64,000 nucleotides of DNA from Gordonia paraffinivorans NBRC 108238 (GCF_000344155.1 NZ_BAOQ01000005.1:1-64000), one strand, 5' to 3'. Positions 25,414 through 34,427 are shown, counted from the first letter of the stretch. Notes: generated by a model not told the origin, from the letters alone. Translations and numbers: made by a program.

Positions 25414-26913
25414 TCAGTCGGTCTTCACCTCGTAGCCCATCGGCAGCATGGTGGACTTGTGCTCGAGGAAGGACTCGAGGCCCTCGCGACCGTTCTCGCG
25501 GCCGATGCCCGAGTTCTTGTAGCCGCCGAACGGCGACTCGGGATCGATTGCGTACCAGTTGATCCCGAAGGTACCCGTGCGGATCTTGGTGGAGATCTCG
25601 ATGCCGCGCTCGACGTCGCTGGTCCAGACGCTGCCGGCCAGGCCGTAGCTGGAGTCGTTGGCGATGGCGATCGCCTCGTCGACGTCGTCGTAGGCGATCA
25701 CCGACAGGACCGGGCCGAAGATCTCCTCCTGCGCGATGGTCATGTCGTTGGTGACGCCGGTGAAGATCGTCGGGGTGAGGAAGTAGCCGGGCTCGAGGTC
25801 GGCCGGGCGCTCGCTCTCGAGAACCGGTGTGGCACCGGCCTTCTTGCCCTGCTCGATGTAGCCCTCCACGCGCTGGCGCTGCTTCTCGGAGATCAGCGGG
25901 CCCAGTTGCGCCTCGGGATCGGACGGGAGTCCGACCTTCATCGTCTTGGCCGCCTCGACCATGGCCGCGACGATCTCGTCGTGACGGCTGCGCGGCACCA
26001 GGATTCGGGTCTGGGCCACACACGCCTGGCCGGTGTTGAACAGGCCGAGGAAGGTCAGCATGAAGGCGTTCGACGCGATGTCGACGTCGTCGAGCACGAT
26101 CGCCGCGGACTTGCCGCCGAGTTCCAGCGAACACCGCTTGAGCGATTCGGCGCAGGCGGCGCCGATCGCCTTGCCCGCGGCGGTGGACCCGGTGAAGGTG
26201 ATCTTGTCGACGTCCGGGTGGGCGACGAGGGCCTGGCCGGTCTCGGTGCCGCCGGTCACCACCGAGATCGCCTCCGGCGGCACGCCGGCCTCGATGAACA
26301 GCTGGGCGACGTAGTTGCCGGTCAGCGGGGTCTCGGGCGCGGGCTTGAGCACCACCGAACAGCCCGCCGCGAGAGCGGCGCCCATCTTGTTGCAGGTGAT
26401 GAACAGCGGGACGTTCCAGGCGCAGATGGCGCCGACGACGCCCACCGGCTCACGGGTGATGCGGGTGGTGCCGAACAGGCCGGTCCGGTACTCCTCCCAC
26501 TGGTAGTCGCGGGCGGCGTTGGCGTAGGCCCGCAGCACGCCGGTTCCGGGCAGCTGCTGCAGGGTGCTGATGGCGCTCGGCGGTGCGCCCATCTCGGCCG
26601 AGACGAGGGCGGTGATCTCGTCGCCGCGCTCGTCGATCAGGTCGGCGACCTTCGCGATGATGTCCGCGCGCTGCGCCGGGGGCGTCGAACTCCACACCCC
26701 GGAGTCGAAGGCGGCACGAGCGGCGCGGACCGCGGCGTCGACGTCGGCGGCGTCGGCATGCGGGACGGAACCCACGCGCTCGCCGGTGGCGGGGGAGAAC
26801 ACCTCGAGGGTCTCGGTGGAATGCGGGTCGACCCACTGGCCGCCGATGAGCAACTGGGATCGGTCGCCACCGCCGACGATGGTGGCGGTGCTGGACTCCA
26901 CGGTCTCGGTCAT
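25414..26913 (-). CDS. NAD(P)-dependent aldehyde dehydrogenase
   Basis: A 499-residue enzyme of the ALDH superfamily that oxidises aldehydes to acids. It shows the cofactor loop FTGSTAAGKAIG (about residues 241-252), the general-base Glu in LELGGKSAAIV (about 265), the catalytic Cys in GLFNTGQACVAQTRI (about 300) and the second Glu in EEIFGPVL (about 400). The ATG at 26913 follows a GAGGAG box; the frame is open 14 codons upstream. An exact KstR-consensus site lies 97 bp upstream next to a TAGTAT -10 box, so, by inference, it belongs to the sterol-responsive set, perhaps acting on a sterol side-chain or propionaldehyde-type aldehyde. Substrate cannot be read from sequence. Confidence 0.92.
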   Translation of the reverse strand: MTETVESSTATIVGGGDRSQLLIGGQWVDPHSTETLEVFSPATGERVGSVPHADAADVDAAVRAARAAFDSGVWSSTPPAQRADIIAKVADLIDERGDEITALVSAEMGAPPSAISTLQQLPGTGVLRAYANAARDYQWEEYRTGLFGTTRITREPVGVVGAICAWNVPLFITCNKMGAALAAGCSVVLKPAPETPLTGNYVAQLFIEAGVPPEAISVVTGGTETGQALVAHPDVDKITFTGSTAAGKAIGAACAESLKRCSLELGGKSAAIVLDDVDIASNAFMLTFLGLFNTGQACVAQTRILVPRSRHDEIVAAMVEAAKTMKVGLPSDPEAQLGPLISEKQRQRVEGYIEQGKKAGATPVLESERPADLEPGYFLTPTIFTGVTNDMTIAQEEIFGPVLSVIAYDDVDEAIAIANDSSYGLAGSVWTSDVERGIEISTKIRTGTFGINWYAIDPESPFGGYKNSGIGRENGREGLESFLEHKSTMLPMGYEVKTD

Positions 26914-27009
26914 TGCGCGTGTGCTCCTCAGGAGGACGGGATCTTGCCCGGTCACGCAGCGGATTCTCGGCCGCCGGCAGGCAAGTGTGAACTACGGCAC
27001 ACGCAATAC

Positions 27010-27023
27010 TAGAACACGTTCTA
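27010..27023 (-). promoter_or_regulatory. KstR-type operator upstream of the aldehyde dehydrogenase gene
   Basis: The palindrome TAGAACACGTTCTA matches TNNAACNNGTTNNA exactly and is a perfect dyad. On the minus strand TAGTAT directly overlaps its downstream end and could be the -10 box. The only gene it can control at its 5' side is the aldehyde dehydrogenase at 26913. Confidence 0.7.
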
Positions 27024-27052
27024 ACTCCACCGCCAGGGGTGGGTGCCGCCGA

Positions 27053-27688
27053 TCAGCTCCCGCCGAAGGCCGCCCGTGCCTCCAGGCCCTCCACGACGTA
27101 GTCGAGGACGTCCAGTTGTGCGGCAGGGTCGGCGGCCTCGAGAAGGCGTTGCTGATCGTGGGGCTCGATCCGGAGTCGATTGGCCCAGCGGTAGATCGGC
27201 GAGACGTCGGCCATCAGGGGATCGGCGTCGACGATGTCGAGCGCGGCGAAGACGGCGTCGGCGTCCTTGCCCGCCGCCTCGAGGATCCCGCGCAGGACGA
27301 CGCGCAGGTGCCGGTCGATCTCATTTAGCCGCTCGAGGTGGGCGTCGGACAGTGCCGGCTCCGCGAGCACCTCGATCCGGGCCCGGGGATAGGGGTCGTC
27401 CGGAAGCCATTCGACGACCCGGAAACGGGAGGTGCCGGTGCCGGCCAGCAGCGCCCTGCCGTCGGGCAGCCGATCGGTGACGTCGGCGAGCACCAGGGTG
27501 CCCGCGTCGAATCGCACCTCTCCGCCGCCGACCTCGGGACCGCGGGCGATCAGCACCACCCCGAACCGCACCACCGGTCGCCCGTCGGACTCCTCCATGA
27601 GGTCGCCCACCATCTGCCGGTACCGGGGCTCGAAGACGCGCAGCGGCACCTCGCCACCCGGTAGCACGGCGGTGCCGAGCGGGAACAT
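27053..27688 (-). CDS. LON substrate-binding-domain protein
   Basis: A 211-residue protein that consists of the N-terminal substrate-recognition domain of Lon protease without ATPase or peptidase parts. The opening MFPLGTAVLPGGEVPLRVFEPRY (in two adjacent strands) is the family hallmark; GVVLIARGPEVGGGE and DVTDRLPDGRALLAGTG follow in order, and the second half is helical. Such stand-alone LON proteins are common but of unknown role. The start is uncertain: ATG 27688 fits the family, but the frame is open to the mhuD stop 52 bp upstream. Same strand as mhuD, so the two are probably co-transcribed. Confidence 0.82.
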   Translation of the reverse strand: MFPLGTAVLPGGEVPLRVFEPRYRQMVGDLMEESDGRPVVRFGVVLIARGPEVGGGEVRFDAGTLVLADVTDRLPDGRALLAGTGTSRFRVVEWLPDDPYPRARIEVLAEPALSDAHLERLNEIDRHLRVVLRGILEAAGKDADAVFAALDIVDADPLMADVSPIYRWANRLRIEPHDQQRLLEAADPAAQLDVLDYVVEGLEARAAFGGS

Positions 27689-27740
27689 CGGCGAGACGAA
27701 CTGCTCGCCGGCCGGGACGAACTGGTTCAGGGCTTGTCCG

Positions 27741-28049
27741 TCAGGCCTTGGGGCGTGCGTCGAGCACGACCTCGAACTCCAGCAGATCGGCGCCCGTCGC
27801 AACCGGCTTCGCGCGCTCGCCCGCGTGTGCCTCCCGGGCCGGCCCGCCCGCCCATGCCTGGAAGTCCTCTTCGGTCTCCCACTGGGTCACGACGAAGTAC
27901 CGGTCGTCGCCCTTGACCGGGCGCAGCAGCTGGAAGCCGAGGAACCCCTTGGAGCCGTCGACCGAGCCGGCGCGGTTGGCGAACCGCTTCTCCAGCTCGG
28001 GGCCGGCGCCCTCGGGGACGGTGATTGCGTTGATCTTCACGACAGCCAT
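27741..28049 (-). CDS. mhuD: Heme-degrading monooxygenase MhuD
   Basis: A 102-residue ferredoxin-like-fold enzyme of the IsdG/antibiotic-biosynthesis-monooxygenase family. It closely resembles M. tuberculosis MhuD (Rv3592), which converts heme to mycobilin and frees iron. The key residues are present: Asn7 in VVKINAI, Trp66 in FQAWAGG and the heme-ligating His75 in EAHAGERA; FLGFQLLRPVKG is the central strand. The ATG at 28049 follows AAGGTGG. It is divergent from an alpha/beta-hydrolase gene (Rv3591c-like), the same order as in M. tuberculosis. No IdeR-type iron box was seen upstream. Confidence 0.93.
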   Translation of the reverse strand: MAVVKINAITVPEGAGPELEKRFANRAGSVDGSKGFLGFQLLRPVKGDDRYFVVTQWETEEDFQAWAGGPAREAHAGERAKPVATGADLLEFEVVLDARPKA

Positions 28050-28141
28050 GAGTCCACCTTATGCGCTGGGAGGGCGGTCGGGCCGGGAGTCGGCACGGCA
28101 TTGCGGGGACCTGCCCTCGGCGGCCGCTACAGTGACACCCC

Positions 28142-28969
28142 ATGGTCGAGACCCAGGCGATCGGCGAGATCGGGCTGCGTGACCACGGCGGCCCGGTGAT
28201 CACCGACGACAACCGAGGAGCGCCGCCGAGCGGGCTGCCCGTCCGACCGATCGTGCTGCTGCACGGTCTGATGGGCCGCGGGCGCACCTGGCGGCGCCAG
28301 GTCCCGTGGCTGCGACGCTACGGGCGGGTCTTCACCTACGACGCGGCGTTCCACATGGGCGCGGACTTCCCGGAGCCCGACGATCCGGCCGAGTTGTGCA
28401 CCGAGCGGTTCGTCGCCGACCTCGCCGAGATCCTCACCTGGATCGACCAGGGGCCGGCGATCCTCATCGGGCACTCGATGGGGGCGCTGCACGGATGGTG
28501 CACGGCCGCCGCATATCCCGAACTCGTCGCGGCGCTCGTGGTCGAGGACATGGCCCCCGATTTCCGCGGGCGCACGACCGCGAACTGGACGCCGTGGTTC
28601 GAATCCTGGCCCGAGCGATTCGATTCCGTGGACGAGGCGGTCGAGATGTTCGGTCCGGTCGCCGGCCGGTACTTCTACGAGGCCTTCGACGACGGGCGGC
28701 TCCACGGGCGAATCCCGGTGTGGTCGGCGATCGCCGAGGAGTGGGGCACCCGCCATTTCTGGGAGCAGTGGGAGGCGGTCTCGGTGCCGGCGCTGGTCAT
28801 CGAGGCCGAGTACACCGTCGCCCCGCCCGGACAGATGCGAAAGATGCGCGCGCTCAACGAGAATGCCCAGTACCTGCACGTCGCCGGTGCCGGGCACCTC
28901 GTCCACGACGATGCGCCGCACGTCTACCGCGGCGCGGTGGAGGCGTTCCTCTCCGGTCTGGAGATCTGA
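28142..28969 (+). CDS. Alpha/beta-hydrolase (Rv3591c-like)
   Basis: A 275-residue alpha/beta-hydrolase of unknown substrate. The oxyanion strand is VLLHGLMG (about residues 38-45), the nucleophile elbow GHSMGALHG (about 112-120), an acidic residue follows in VIEAEYTV, and the His is in GAGHLVHDD (about 253). There is no signal peptide. TACAGT at 28128-28133 ends 8 nt before the ATG, so it is probably leaderless. The position next to mhuD is conserved with M. tuberculosis. A hairpin follows the stop. Confidence 0.85.
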   Translation: MVETQAIGEIGLRDHGGPVITDDNRGAPPSGLPVRPIVLLHGLMGRGRTWRRQVPWLRRYGRVFTYDAAFHMGADFPEPDDPAELCTERFVADLAEILTWIDQGPAILIGHSMGALHGWCTAAAYPELVAALVVEDMAPDFRGRTTANWTPWFESWPERFDSVDEAVEMFGPVAGRYFYEAFDDGRLHGRIPVWSAIAEEWGTRHFWEQWEAVSVPALVIEAEYTVAPPGQMRKMRALNENAQYLHVAGAGHLVHDDAPHVYRGAVEAFLSGLEI

Positions 28970-28998
28970 ACGGACCGGGCCACCGGCCAACATGATTC

Positions 28999-29028
28999 GG
29001 GGCGCACACGACGGATCGTGCGCGCCCC
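28999..29028. terminator. Bidirectional terminator
   Basis: Arms of 13 nt (28999-29011 and 29016-29028) pair with one mismatch around a 4-nt loop, between convergent genes. Confidence 0.7.
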
Positions 29029-29048
29029 GAGTGGATTTGGCGGTGGTG

Positions 29049-30050
29049 TCAGTTCGGGTCGGCCGGAGCGATGGGCGCTCCGTTGAGGCGGCGCCAGCAG
29101 TGCACCAGGAACAGCTGGGCGACCGGGGCCGACACGATCAGTCCGACGTAGCAGACGAGAGCGCCGACGAGATTGATCACGTAGGTCACCAGCAGCGTGA
29201 TGATCGAATCGCCGACCTTCGACTTGGTGAGCTCGAAGGACGCCTTCATCGCGTCGATCGGCGAGAGTCCCTTGTCGATGGTCGCGACCACCGAGAACAT
29301 CAGGAAGAACAGGGCGAGGAGGCCCGGGATGATGCAGAGGACGTATCCGATGCCGGTGGCCAGGGCGACGAGGATCGCGGTGCCCACGACGGCGCCGAAG
29401 CGGATCGGGGTCAGAAACGACGCCGCGGTGACGGGTTCGCCGTTGGCGACGCGGACCGCGCCGGAGGTGATCGACGCCTGCACGTACAGGAGGCCGAGGA
29501 TCAGCACGATGTACAGCACGATCATCAGGAACAGCCCGCCGGCGCCGAGGGTGGTCTCCTCCACAGTGACGCCATTGCTGAGATACACGGTTTCGGTGCT
29601 GCCGAAGAGCGCGACGCCCCAGATGGCCAGCGCGCCCACGACGAGCGCGAGGACGAAGACCACCAGGCCGGGCAGGATCATCGCGCCGACGTTGTTCTTG
29701 AACTTGTTGAACGCCCAGGAGAACGCCTCGCCCACGTCGACCTTGGTGCCGGCGGCGCCGGGCGGAACGGCTCCGCCGTGGTATCCACCGTACTGCGGGG
29801 CGCCGTACTGCGGGTTGCCGGGAGGCGGCGGGGGCGGTGCCTGACCGTATTGCGGCTGACCATATCCGGGCTGCTGACCGTACTGCGGCGGCTGCTGACC
29901 GTACTGGGGAGGCTGCTGGCCGTAGGGCGGCGGGGTCGACGGCTTGTTGAGATCTGGCTGCTGCCCGTACTGGGGCGGCTGCTGGCCGGATTGGTCGCCC
30001 GGCTGGTCCGGGTCCGACGGAGGGACAGGAGGATACGGCGGCTGGCTCAT
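29049..30050 (-). CDS. Integral membrane protein with a Pro/Gln/Tyr-rich repeat head
   Basis: A 333-residue protein. The first about 95 residues are low complexity, built on the repeated unit QYGQQPP and ending in proline runs; the rest has about six membrane helices with a conserved SWAFNKFKNNVGAMILPGL start (about residues 108-126), FLTPIRFGAVVGTAIL, and the motif FELTKSKVGDSI (about 270), as in DUF975-like and glycerophosphodiester-phosphodiesterase membrane-domain proteins. Its role is unknown. ATG 30050 is chosen as just before the repeat head; ATG 30062 is equally open and neither has a ribosome-binding site. It is absent from the M. tuberculosis order here. Confidence 0.8.
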   Translation of the reverse strand: MSQPPYPPVPPSDPDQPGDQSGQQPPQYGQQPDLNKPSTPPPYGQQPPQYGQQPPQYGQQPGYGQPQYGQAPPPPPPGNPQYGAPQYGGYHGGAVPPGAAGTKVDVGEAFSWAFNKFKNNVGAMILPGLVVFVLALVVGALAIWGVALFGSTETVYLSNGVTVEETTLGAGGLFLMIVLYIVLILGLLYVQASITSGAVRVANGEPVTAASFLTPIRFGAVVGTAILVALATGIGYVLCIIPGLLALFFLMFSVVATIDKGLSPIDAMKASFELTKSKVGDSIITLLVTYVINLVGALVCYVGLIVSAPVAQLFLVHCWRRLNGAPIAPADPN

Positions 30051-30113
30051 GGACGGGGACATTAGCAACGATCGTCGACCGGCGGGAGCCCATGCCCGAA
30101 TGATCGAATGACT

Positions 30114-30130
30114 CACCGGCGTCGCCGGTG
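30114..30130 (-). terminator. Small hairpin after mutY
   Basis: A 7-bp perfect stem (CACCGGC / GCCGGTG) with a 3-nt loop lies 17 bp after the mutY stop on its strand. Weak evidence for termination. Confidence 0.4.
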
Positions 30131-30147
30131 CGCCGGGACGCGAGGTC

Positions 30148-31041
30148 TCAGGCCTCGCCGGCGAGACAGTATCGGCCGTCGGAGGTGAGCTCGACGAGGC
30201 CGTCGACGAGCAGCGAATCGAGGGCGCGATCGCGCTGCGCGGTGTCCTTCGTCCACACGACGTCGAGCTTCTCTCGCTCGACCGCGCCGGTCGAGCCGCG
30301 CAGGACGTCGAGCAGCAACCCGCGGACCTGGCGGTCGGTGCCGGCGAACTTCTGGGTGCGTCGCGGCGGCCCCTGATGAGCGGGCCGGCCCAGACGGACC
30401 CACGTGCACCCGGTCAGCGGGCAGTTGTCGCACTTGGGGTTTCGTGCCGTGCAGACCAGTGCGCCCAGCTCCATCAGGGCCGCGGAGAACCGGGGCGCGG
30501 TCTCGGCGTACCCGCCGTCGGGGCGTCGCGGCAGCAGAGCCTCGGCGTCGGCGAGATCGCGCCGGGAGGGATTGCCCGGATGCTCGCGGCCGTGCACGGC
30601 CCGCGCGATGACTCGTCGGACGTTGGTGTCGACGACGGGAACCGCTCGGCCGTAGGCGAAGCACGCCACCGCGCGGGCGGTGTAGTCCCCGATCCCGGGC
30701 AGCGTCAGCATCGTCTCGACGTCGTCGGGCACTCTGTCGTCGTGCTCGCTCGCGAGGACCTTGGCGCATTCGTGCAGGCGCAGCGCGCGGCGCGGGTATC
30801 CGAGCTTGCCCCAGGCGCGCACGACCTCGCCCGGAGTCGAGGCGGCCATCGCCGAGGGGACCGGCCAGCGCTCCACCCAGGCGCGCCACGGCTCCAGGAC
30901 CCGGGACACCGGGGTCTGCTGCAGCATGATCTCGCTGATGAGGATGTGCCACGCGGTGCACGACGGATCACGCCACGGCAGATCGCGTTCATGGGTATCG
31001 AACCAACCGAGCAAAGTGGCTGGTGGCACACTATTGAGCAT
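30148..31041 (-). CDS. mutY: A/G-specific adenine glycosylase MutY
   Basis: This 297-residue base-excision-repair enzyme removes adenine opposite 8-oxoguanine. Catalytic Glu is in SEIMLQQTPVSRV (about residue 41), the helix-hairpin-helix is LTLPGIGDYTARAV (about 115-128) and the Asp is in VVDTNVRRV (about 142). The Fe-S loop is C-x6-C-x2-C-x4-C in VCTARNPKCDNCPLTGC, with the four-residue last spacing that I associate with actinobacterial MutY. ATG 31041 gives the family length. Its start codon overlaps, on the other strand, that of canB. The mutY-canB pair is conserved with Rv3589-Rv3588c. Confidence 0.93.
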   Translation of the reverse strand: MLNSVPPATLLGWFDTHERDLPWRDPSCTAWHILISEIMLQQTPVSRVLEPWRAWVERWPVPSAMAASTPGEVVRAWGKLGYPRRALRLHECAKVLASEHDDRVPDDVETMLTLPGIGDYTARAVACFAYGRAVPVVDTNVRRVIARAVHGREHPGNPSRRDLADAEALLPRRPDGGYAETAPRFSAALMELGALVCTARNPKCDNCPLTGCTWVRLGRPAHQGPPRRTQKFAGTDRQVRGLLLDVLRGSTGAVEREKLDVVWTKDTAQRDRALDSLLVDGLVELTSDGRYCLAGEA

Positions 31042-31690
31042 GATCGGTATGACACCCCGCCAGGCCTGGCGCGTTCTGCGTGACGGCAACGAGCGATTCG
31101 TCACGGGCGAGTCCCAACATCCCAGCCAGGGTATCGAGGACCGCGAGCGCCTCGTCGGGGGGCAGCACCCCCATGTGGTGTTGTTCGGCTGCGCGGACTC
31201 CCGCCTGGCCGCCGAGATCATCTTCGACCAGGGTCTCGGCGACATGTTCGTAGTCCGGACCGCGGGACACGTGATCGACTCCGCCGTGCTCGGTTCGCTC
31301 GAGTACGCCGTCGAGGTGCTCGAGGTCCCGCTCATCGTGCTGCTCGGCCACGACAGCTGCGGCGCGGTGAAGGCCACCCTCGACGCCCTCGACGAGCTGC
31401 AGATCCCGGGCGGGTACATCCGCGACGTCGTCGAGCGCGTGGCGCCGTCGATCCTCGCCGGCCGCAGCGAGGGCCTGTCGCGGGTGGACGAGTTCGAGGC
31501 GCGCCACGTGGTCGAGACCGGCCGCCTGCTCATGCAGCGCAGCCGGATCGTCGCCGACCGCATCGCCACCGGCAAGCTCGCCATCGTGGGGCTGACCTAC
31601 AAGCTCAGCGACGGCCGGGTCAATCTCGAGTCGGTCTACGGCGACATCGGCGAGAAGCCGTCGGCGAGCGTCCGGGTGCAGAGCGCCTGA
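31040..31690 (+). CDS. canB: Beta-carbonic anhydrase CanB
   Basis: A 216-residue zinc enzyme that interconverts CO2 and bicarbonate. Zinc ligands are in FGCADSRLAAEIIFDQG (Cys about residue 51, Asp 53) and in LLGHDSCGAV (His and Cys about 104-107), and VRTAGHVID is conserved. The first ATG at 31040 puts the conserved AW pair at the same distance as in M. tuberculosis CanB; ATG 31049 is the alternative. A possible -10 (CACTAT, 31028-31033) ends 6 nt before 31040. It diverges from mutY with overlapping start codons. Confidence 0.93.
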   Translation: MIGMTPRQAWRVLRDGNERFVTGESQHPSQGIEDRERLVGGQHPHVVLFGCADSRLAAEIIFDQGLGDMFVVRTAGHVIDSAVLGSLEYAVEVLEVPLIVLLGHDSCGAVKATLDALDELQIPGGYIRDVVERVAPSILAGRSEGLSRVDEFEARHVVETGRLLMQRSRIVADRIATGKLAIVGLTYKLSDGRVNLESVYGDIGEKPSASVRVQSA

Positions 31691-31816
31691 GCCTCGGCCG
31701 CGCGGCCAAACCTGAAGGCGAACTCTAGACTTTGCCTGCTCGGAGGTGGTTTTCCGGCGCGACACGCCGTGTCGTGATCAACCGGAAGTCAAGATCCGGC
31801 CGTTAGCGTTGTGTTC

Positions 31817-32581
31817 GTGATCGAACCCCAGGGCCCACTGCCACCCGAGATCTACTGGCGACGCCGCATCGTCGCCGCGGGTGGCGCCGTGGTCATCGTG
31901 GGGCTGGTCGTCGCGCTGATCGTCTGGCTCACCGGCAACGGCGGTGAGGAACCGCAGAACACCGCGTCCACCGCGTCGGCGTCGACCAGCGCCGCCCCGT
32001 CGTCGGAACCCGCGCCCGAGTCCGAACCGCCCGCCGGCGACGCCGGTGCAGGAGGGTCCGGCGGAGGTGCGCCCGCAGGTGGGGGAGCGCCCGGCGGAGC
32101 ACCAGCCTCCACCCCGGTCCCGCCGCAGTCGGCGGACCCGGCCGGCGCCGCAGGCGGCCCGCCCGGGCCCAACCTGTGCCCGGACCAGGCGATCTCGGTG
32201 GTGCTCTACACCGACAAGCCGACCTACACGGTCGGCCAGCAGCCGGTCTTCACCATCGTCACCACCAATGCAGGTCTCTCGGAGTGCACGCGCGACGTGG
32301 GCAAGGCCGCCCAGAACGTGATCGTGCGGACCCTCGACGGTGCGCGCACCCTGTGGTCGGCGCGCGACTGTTCCCCGATCAACACGGTCGACAACGTGGT
32401 CCTCAAGCCGGCTCAGCAGGTGAAGGACACGATCACCTGGTCGGGCACCACGAGCAGCCCGGGCTGTGAGCGTCCGCGCACCCAGGTGCCGCCCGGCTCC
32501 TACTCGGCCATCGGCAAGATGGGCGAGCGCGAGTCGTTCCCGATCACGTTCAACTTCGTGGCGCCCGCCGAGCAGCCCTGA
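31817..32581 (+). CDS. Membrane-anchored secreted protein, Rv3587c-like
   Basis: A 254-residue protein with a short cytoplasmic head (EPQGPLPPEIYWRRR), one membrane helix (about residues 18-38), a Ser/Ala/Glu/Pro/Gly linker of about 75 residues and a C-terminal extracytoplasmic domain starting LCPDQAISVVLYTDKPTY, with four Cys residues in all (LCPD, SECTRD, ARDCSP, PGCERP) suggesting two disulfides. It is the positional and sequence equivalent of M. tuberculosis Rv3587c, of unknown function. TAGCGT at 31804-31809 ends 7 nt before GTG 31817; GTG 31811 would lie too close to this box. Confidence 0.83.
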   Translation: MIEPQGPLPPEIYWRRRIVAAGGAVVIVGLVVALIVWLTGNGGEEPQNTASTASASTSAAPSSEPAPESEPPAGDAGAGGSGGGAPAGGGAPGGAPASTPVPPQSADPAGAAGGPPGPNLCPDQAISVVLYTDKPTYTVGQQPVFTIVTTNAGLSECTRDVGKAAQNVIVRTLDGARTLWSARDCSPINTVDNVVLKPAQQVKDTITWSGTTSSPGCERPRTQVPPGSYSAIGKMGERESFPITFNFVAPAEQP

Positions 32582-32675
32582 TCCCCGGTGTTCCCGGGTC
32601 GGTCACCTCGGCCCGGAGACGTCCTGCCGTGCTTGCGGGTGCAGAGAAGCGGTGCGGCGTCCGGGACGGACGGTT

Positions 32676-33761
32676 CTAGTCGTACCGCTCGATGCTGGTC
32701 TCGGCTAGCCGTGACAGCCCCTCGCGGATGTGGCGCGCCCAGATGCTGCCGATGCCCTCGACGGCCTGCAGGTCCGCCGACGTGCTGGCCAGCAGCGCCT
32801 GGAGCGTTCCGAAGCTGCGGACGAGCCGGTCCACGTGGGCGAACTGCAGCCGCGAGATGCGGGCGAGCAGCCGGTAGCCGCGCGGGCTCATCGCGGTGTC
32901 CTGCGCCTCGATCGTCGTCGGGTATCCGAAGGAGCCGGCCAGCTGGGTGAGGTCGAGGAGGTCGGCGTCGCTGAGCTCCTCGATCGCCTCGAGTGCCTGG
33001 CGCACGTCCTCGGTGGTCGCCGGCTCGGGGCTGGCGTAGTAATCGCGGACGAGGAGCTCGCGCATCGTGTCGTTGTCGCTGATGAGCTCCTCGAGCTGGA
33101 GGCTGACCTGGCGGCCGTTGGTGCCGAGCTCCAGCACGTACTCCTCGATCTCGACCGACACGCGACGGACCATCTCCATGCGCTGGGCGGCGGTCATCGC
33201 ATCGCGCAACAGCACGTAGTCCTCGATCTCGGCCCGCGAGAGCGCCGCGATCACCTCGTCGAGGCGGGCCTTGTACCGCTCGAGCGTCGCCAGGGCGACG
33301 TTCGCGCGCGACAGGATCGGGTCGGGGCTCTCGACGACGCGCCGGACGCCGTCCACGTAGACGCTGACGATGGACATCGACGCGCTCACCGAGATGACCG
33401 GGTGCCCGGTCTGGATGGCGGTGCGCTCGGCGTTGCGGTGGCGGGTGCCGGACTCCTCGGTCGGGATCGACGGATCGGGGACCAGTTGGACGTTCGCGCG
33501 CACGATCCGCTTGCCGTCGGTGGACAGCACCACCGCGCCGTCCATCTTCGCCAGCTCCCGCAGTCGGGTGGGGGCGAACTCGACGTCGAGATGGAAGCCG
33601 CCGTCGCAGATCTTCTCCACGTCGGAGTCATGGCCGAGCACGATGAGCGCGCCGGTGCCGCCGCGCAGGATGCGCTCGAGCCCGTCGCGCAGCGGCGTGC
33701 CCGGCGCGACGCGCGCCAGCGTCTCGCGCATGAGGTCGGACTTCATCGCCTCGGTGACCAT
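32676..33761 (-). CDS. disA: DNA integrity scanning diadenylate cyclase DisA
   Basis: A 361-residue enzyme that makes c-di-AMP from two ATP and senses DNA structure. The N-terminal DAC domain shows the catalytic [10 protein letters not shown] (Asp about residue 74) and the ATP motif [11 protein letters not shown] (about 105-115). A helical linker follows, and a C-terminal HhH domain ([27 protein letters not shown]) binds branched DNA. The ATG at 33761 follows AAGGGAAG. It diverges from a thioesterase gene; radA is the next gene beyond. In M. tuberculosis radA and disA are adjacent (Rv3585-Rv3586), so the thioesterase is an insertion between them. Confidence 0.96.
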   Translation of the reverse strand: MVTEAMKSDLMRETLARVAPGTPLRDGLERILRGGTGALIVLGHDSDVEKICDGGFHLDVEFAPTRLRELAKMDGAVVLSTDGKRIVRANVQLVPDPSIPTEESGTRHRNAERTAIQTGHPVISVSASMSIVSVYVDGVRRVVESPDPILSRANVALATLERYKARLDEVIAALSRAEIEDYVLLRDAMTAAQRMEMVRRVSVEIEEYVLELGTNGRQVSLQLEELISDNDTMRELLVRDYYASPEPATTEDVRQALEAIEELSDADLLDLTQLAGSFGYPTTIEAQDTAMSPRGYRLLARISRLQFAHVDRLVRSFGTLQALLASTSADLQAVEGIGSIWARHIREGLSRLAETSIERYD

Positions 33762-33846
33762 GTCTTCCCTTCTGGCAACCGGAGCGTGTCCGGAGGACGA
33801 CGCCCCGCGGCGCCGGTCGGCACAACGGTGACTAGGGTACCGGGGT

Positions 33847-34398
33847 GTGAAGAGCAGCAGTTTCGTGGTGCCCGAGGAGCTCGACGAGCTCGTGCGCCAC
33901 CCGAAGACGTCCCGCCCCGGGGAGCCGATGCGCCCGCACAACATGGTGTGCTTCGGATGCGGCGAGCAGTCGCCGCGGGGCCTGCACCTCGAGATGTTCG
34001 CGGGTGAGGGTTTCAGCGTCGTCGCAGAGATGCCCGTCGAGCATTGGATGGAGGGCGGGCCCGGCGTGATCCACGGCGGCATCCTCTCCAGCGCCTTCGA
34101 CGACGTCATGGGGATGACGCCGCGCCTGATCGGCCCGGCGGCGGTCACGGTGCATCTCCAGGTCGACTTCATGCGACCCATCCCGGTCGGCGAGACGCTA
34201 CATCTGCGCGCGGAGATCCTCGGCAAGCAGGGGCGCAAGATCTACACCGAAGGCGTTGCGCACCTTGGTGATCCGACCACGCCGGTGGCCCGCGCCCACG
34301 GCATCTTCGTGACCATCGACGCGCGCAAGCACTTCGCCGAGCACGTCGAGCGCAGCGCCAGGGCCGACGAGTTCAAGGCGGGCAAGCCCCAGGTCTGA
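33847..34398 (+). CDS. PaaI-family hotdog thioesterase
   Basis: A 183-residue hotdog-fold protein. The catalytic loop is [22 protein letters not shown] (in two parts, His and Gly at about residues 76-78 and Asp at about 84), matching the HGG...D pattern of acyl-CoA thioesterases of the PaaI type; [14 protein letters not shown] (about 35-48) resembles the N-terminal extension of UPF0336-like members. Product: a free acid from an acyl-CoA. The GTG at 33847 follows TAGGGT (33833-33838) by 8 nt, so it is probably leaderless. It is convergent with radA, 29 bp apart. Confidence 0.82.
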   Translation: MKSSSFVVPEELDELVRHPKTSRPGEPMRPHNMVCFGCGEQSPRGLHLEMFAGEGFSVVAEMPVEHWMEGGPGVIHGGILSSAFDDVMGMTPRLIGPAAVTVHLQVDFMRPIPVGETLHLRAEILGKQGRKIYTEGVAHLGDPTTPVARAHGIFVTIDARKHFAEHVERSARADEFKAGKPQV

Positions 34399-34427
34399 GC
34401 GATCCTCGACTGCGCGGCCGGGCGCTC

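Noticed and set aside
23372..26134. A minus-strand open frame of 920 codons over cydC and the aldehyde dehydrogenase
   Set aside because: Shadow of two real genes; Arg/Gly/Ala-rich with no motif.
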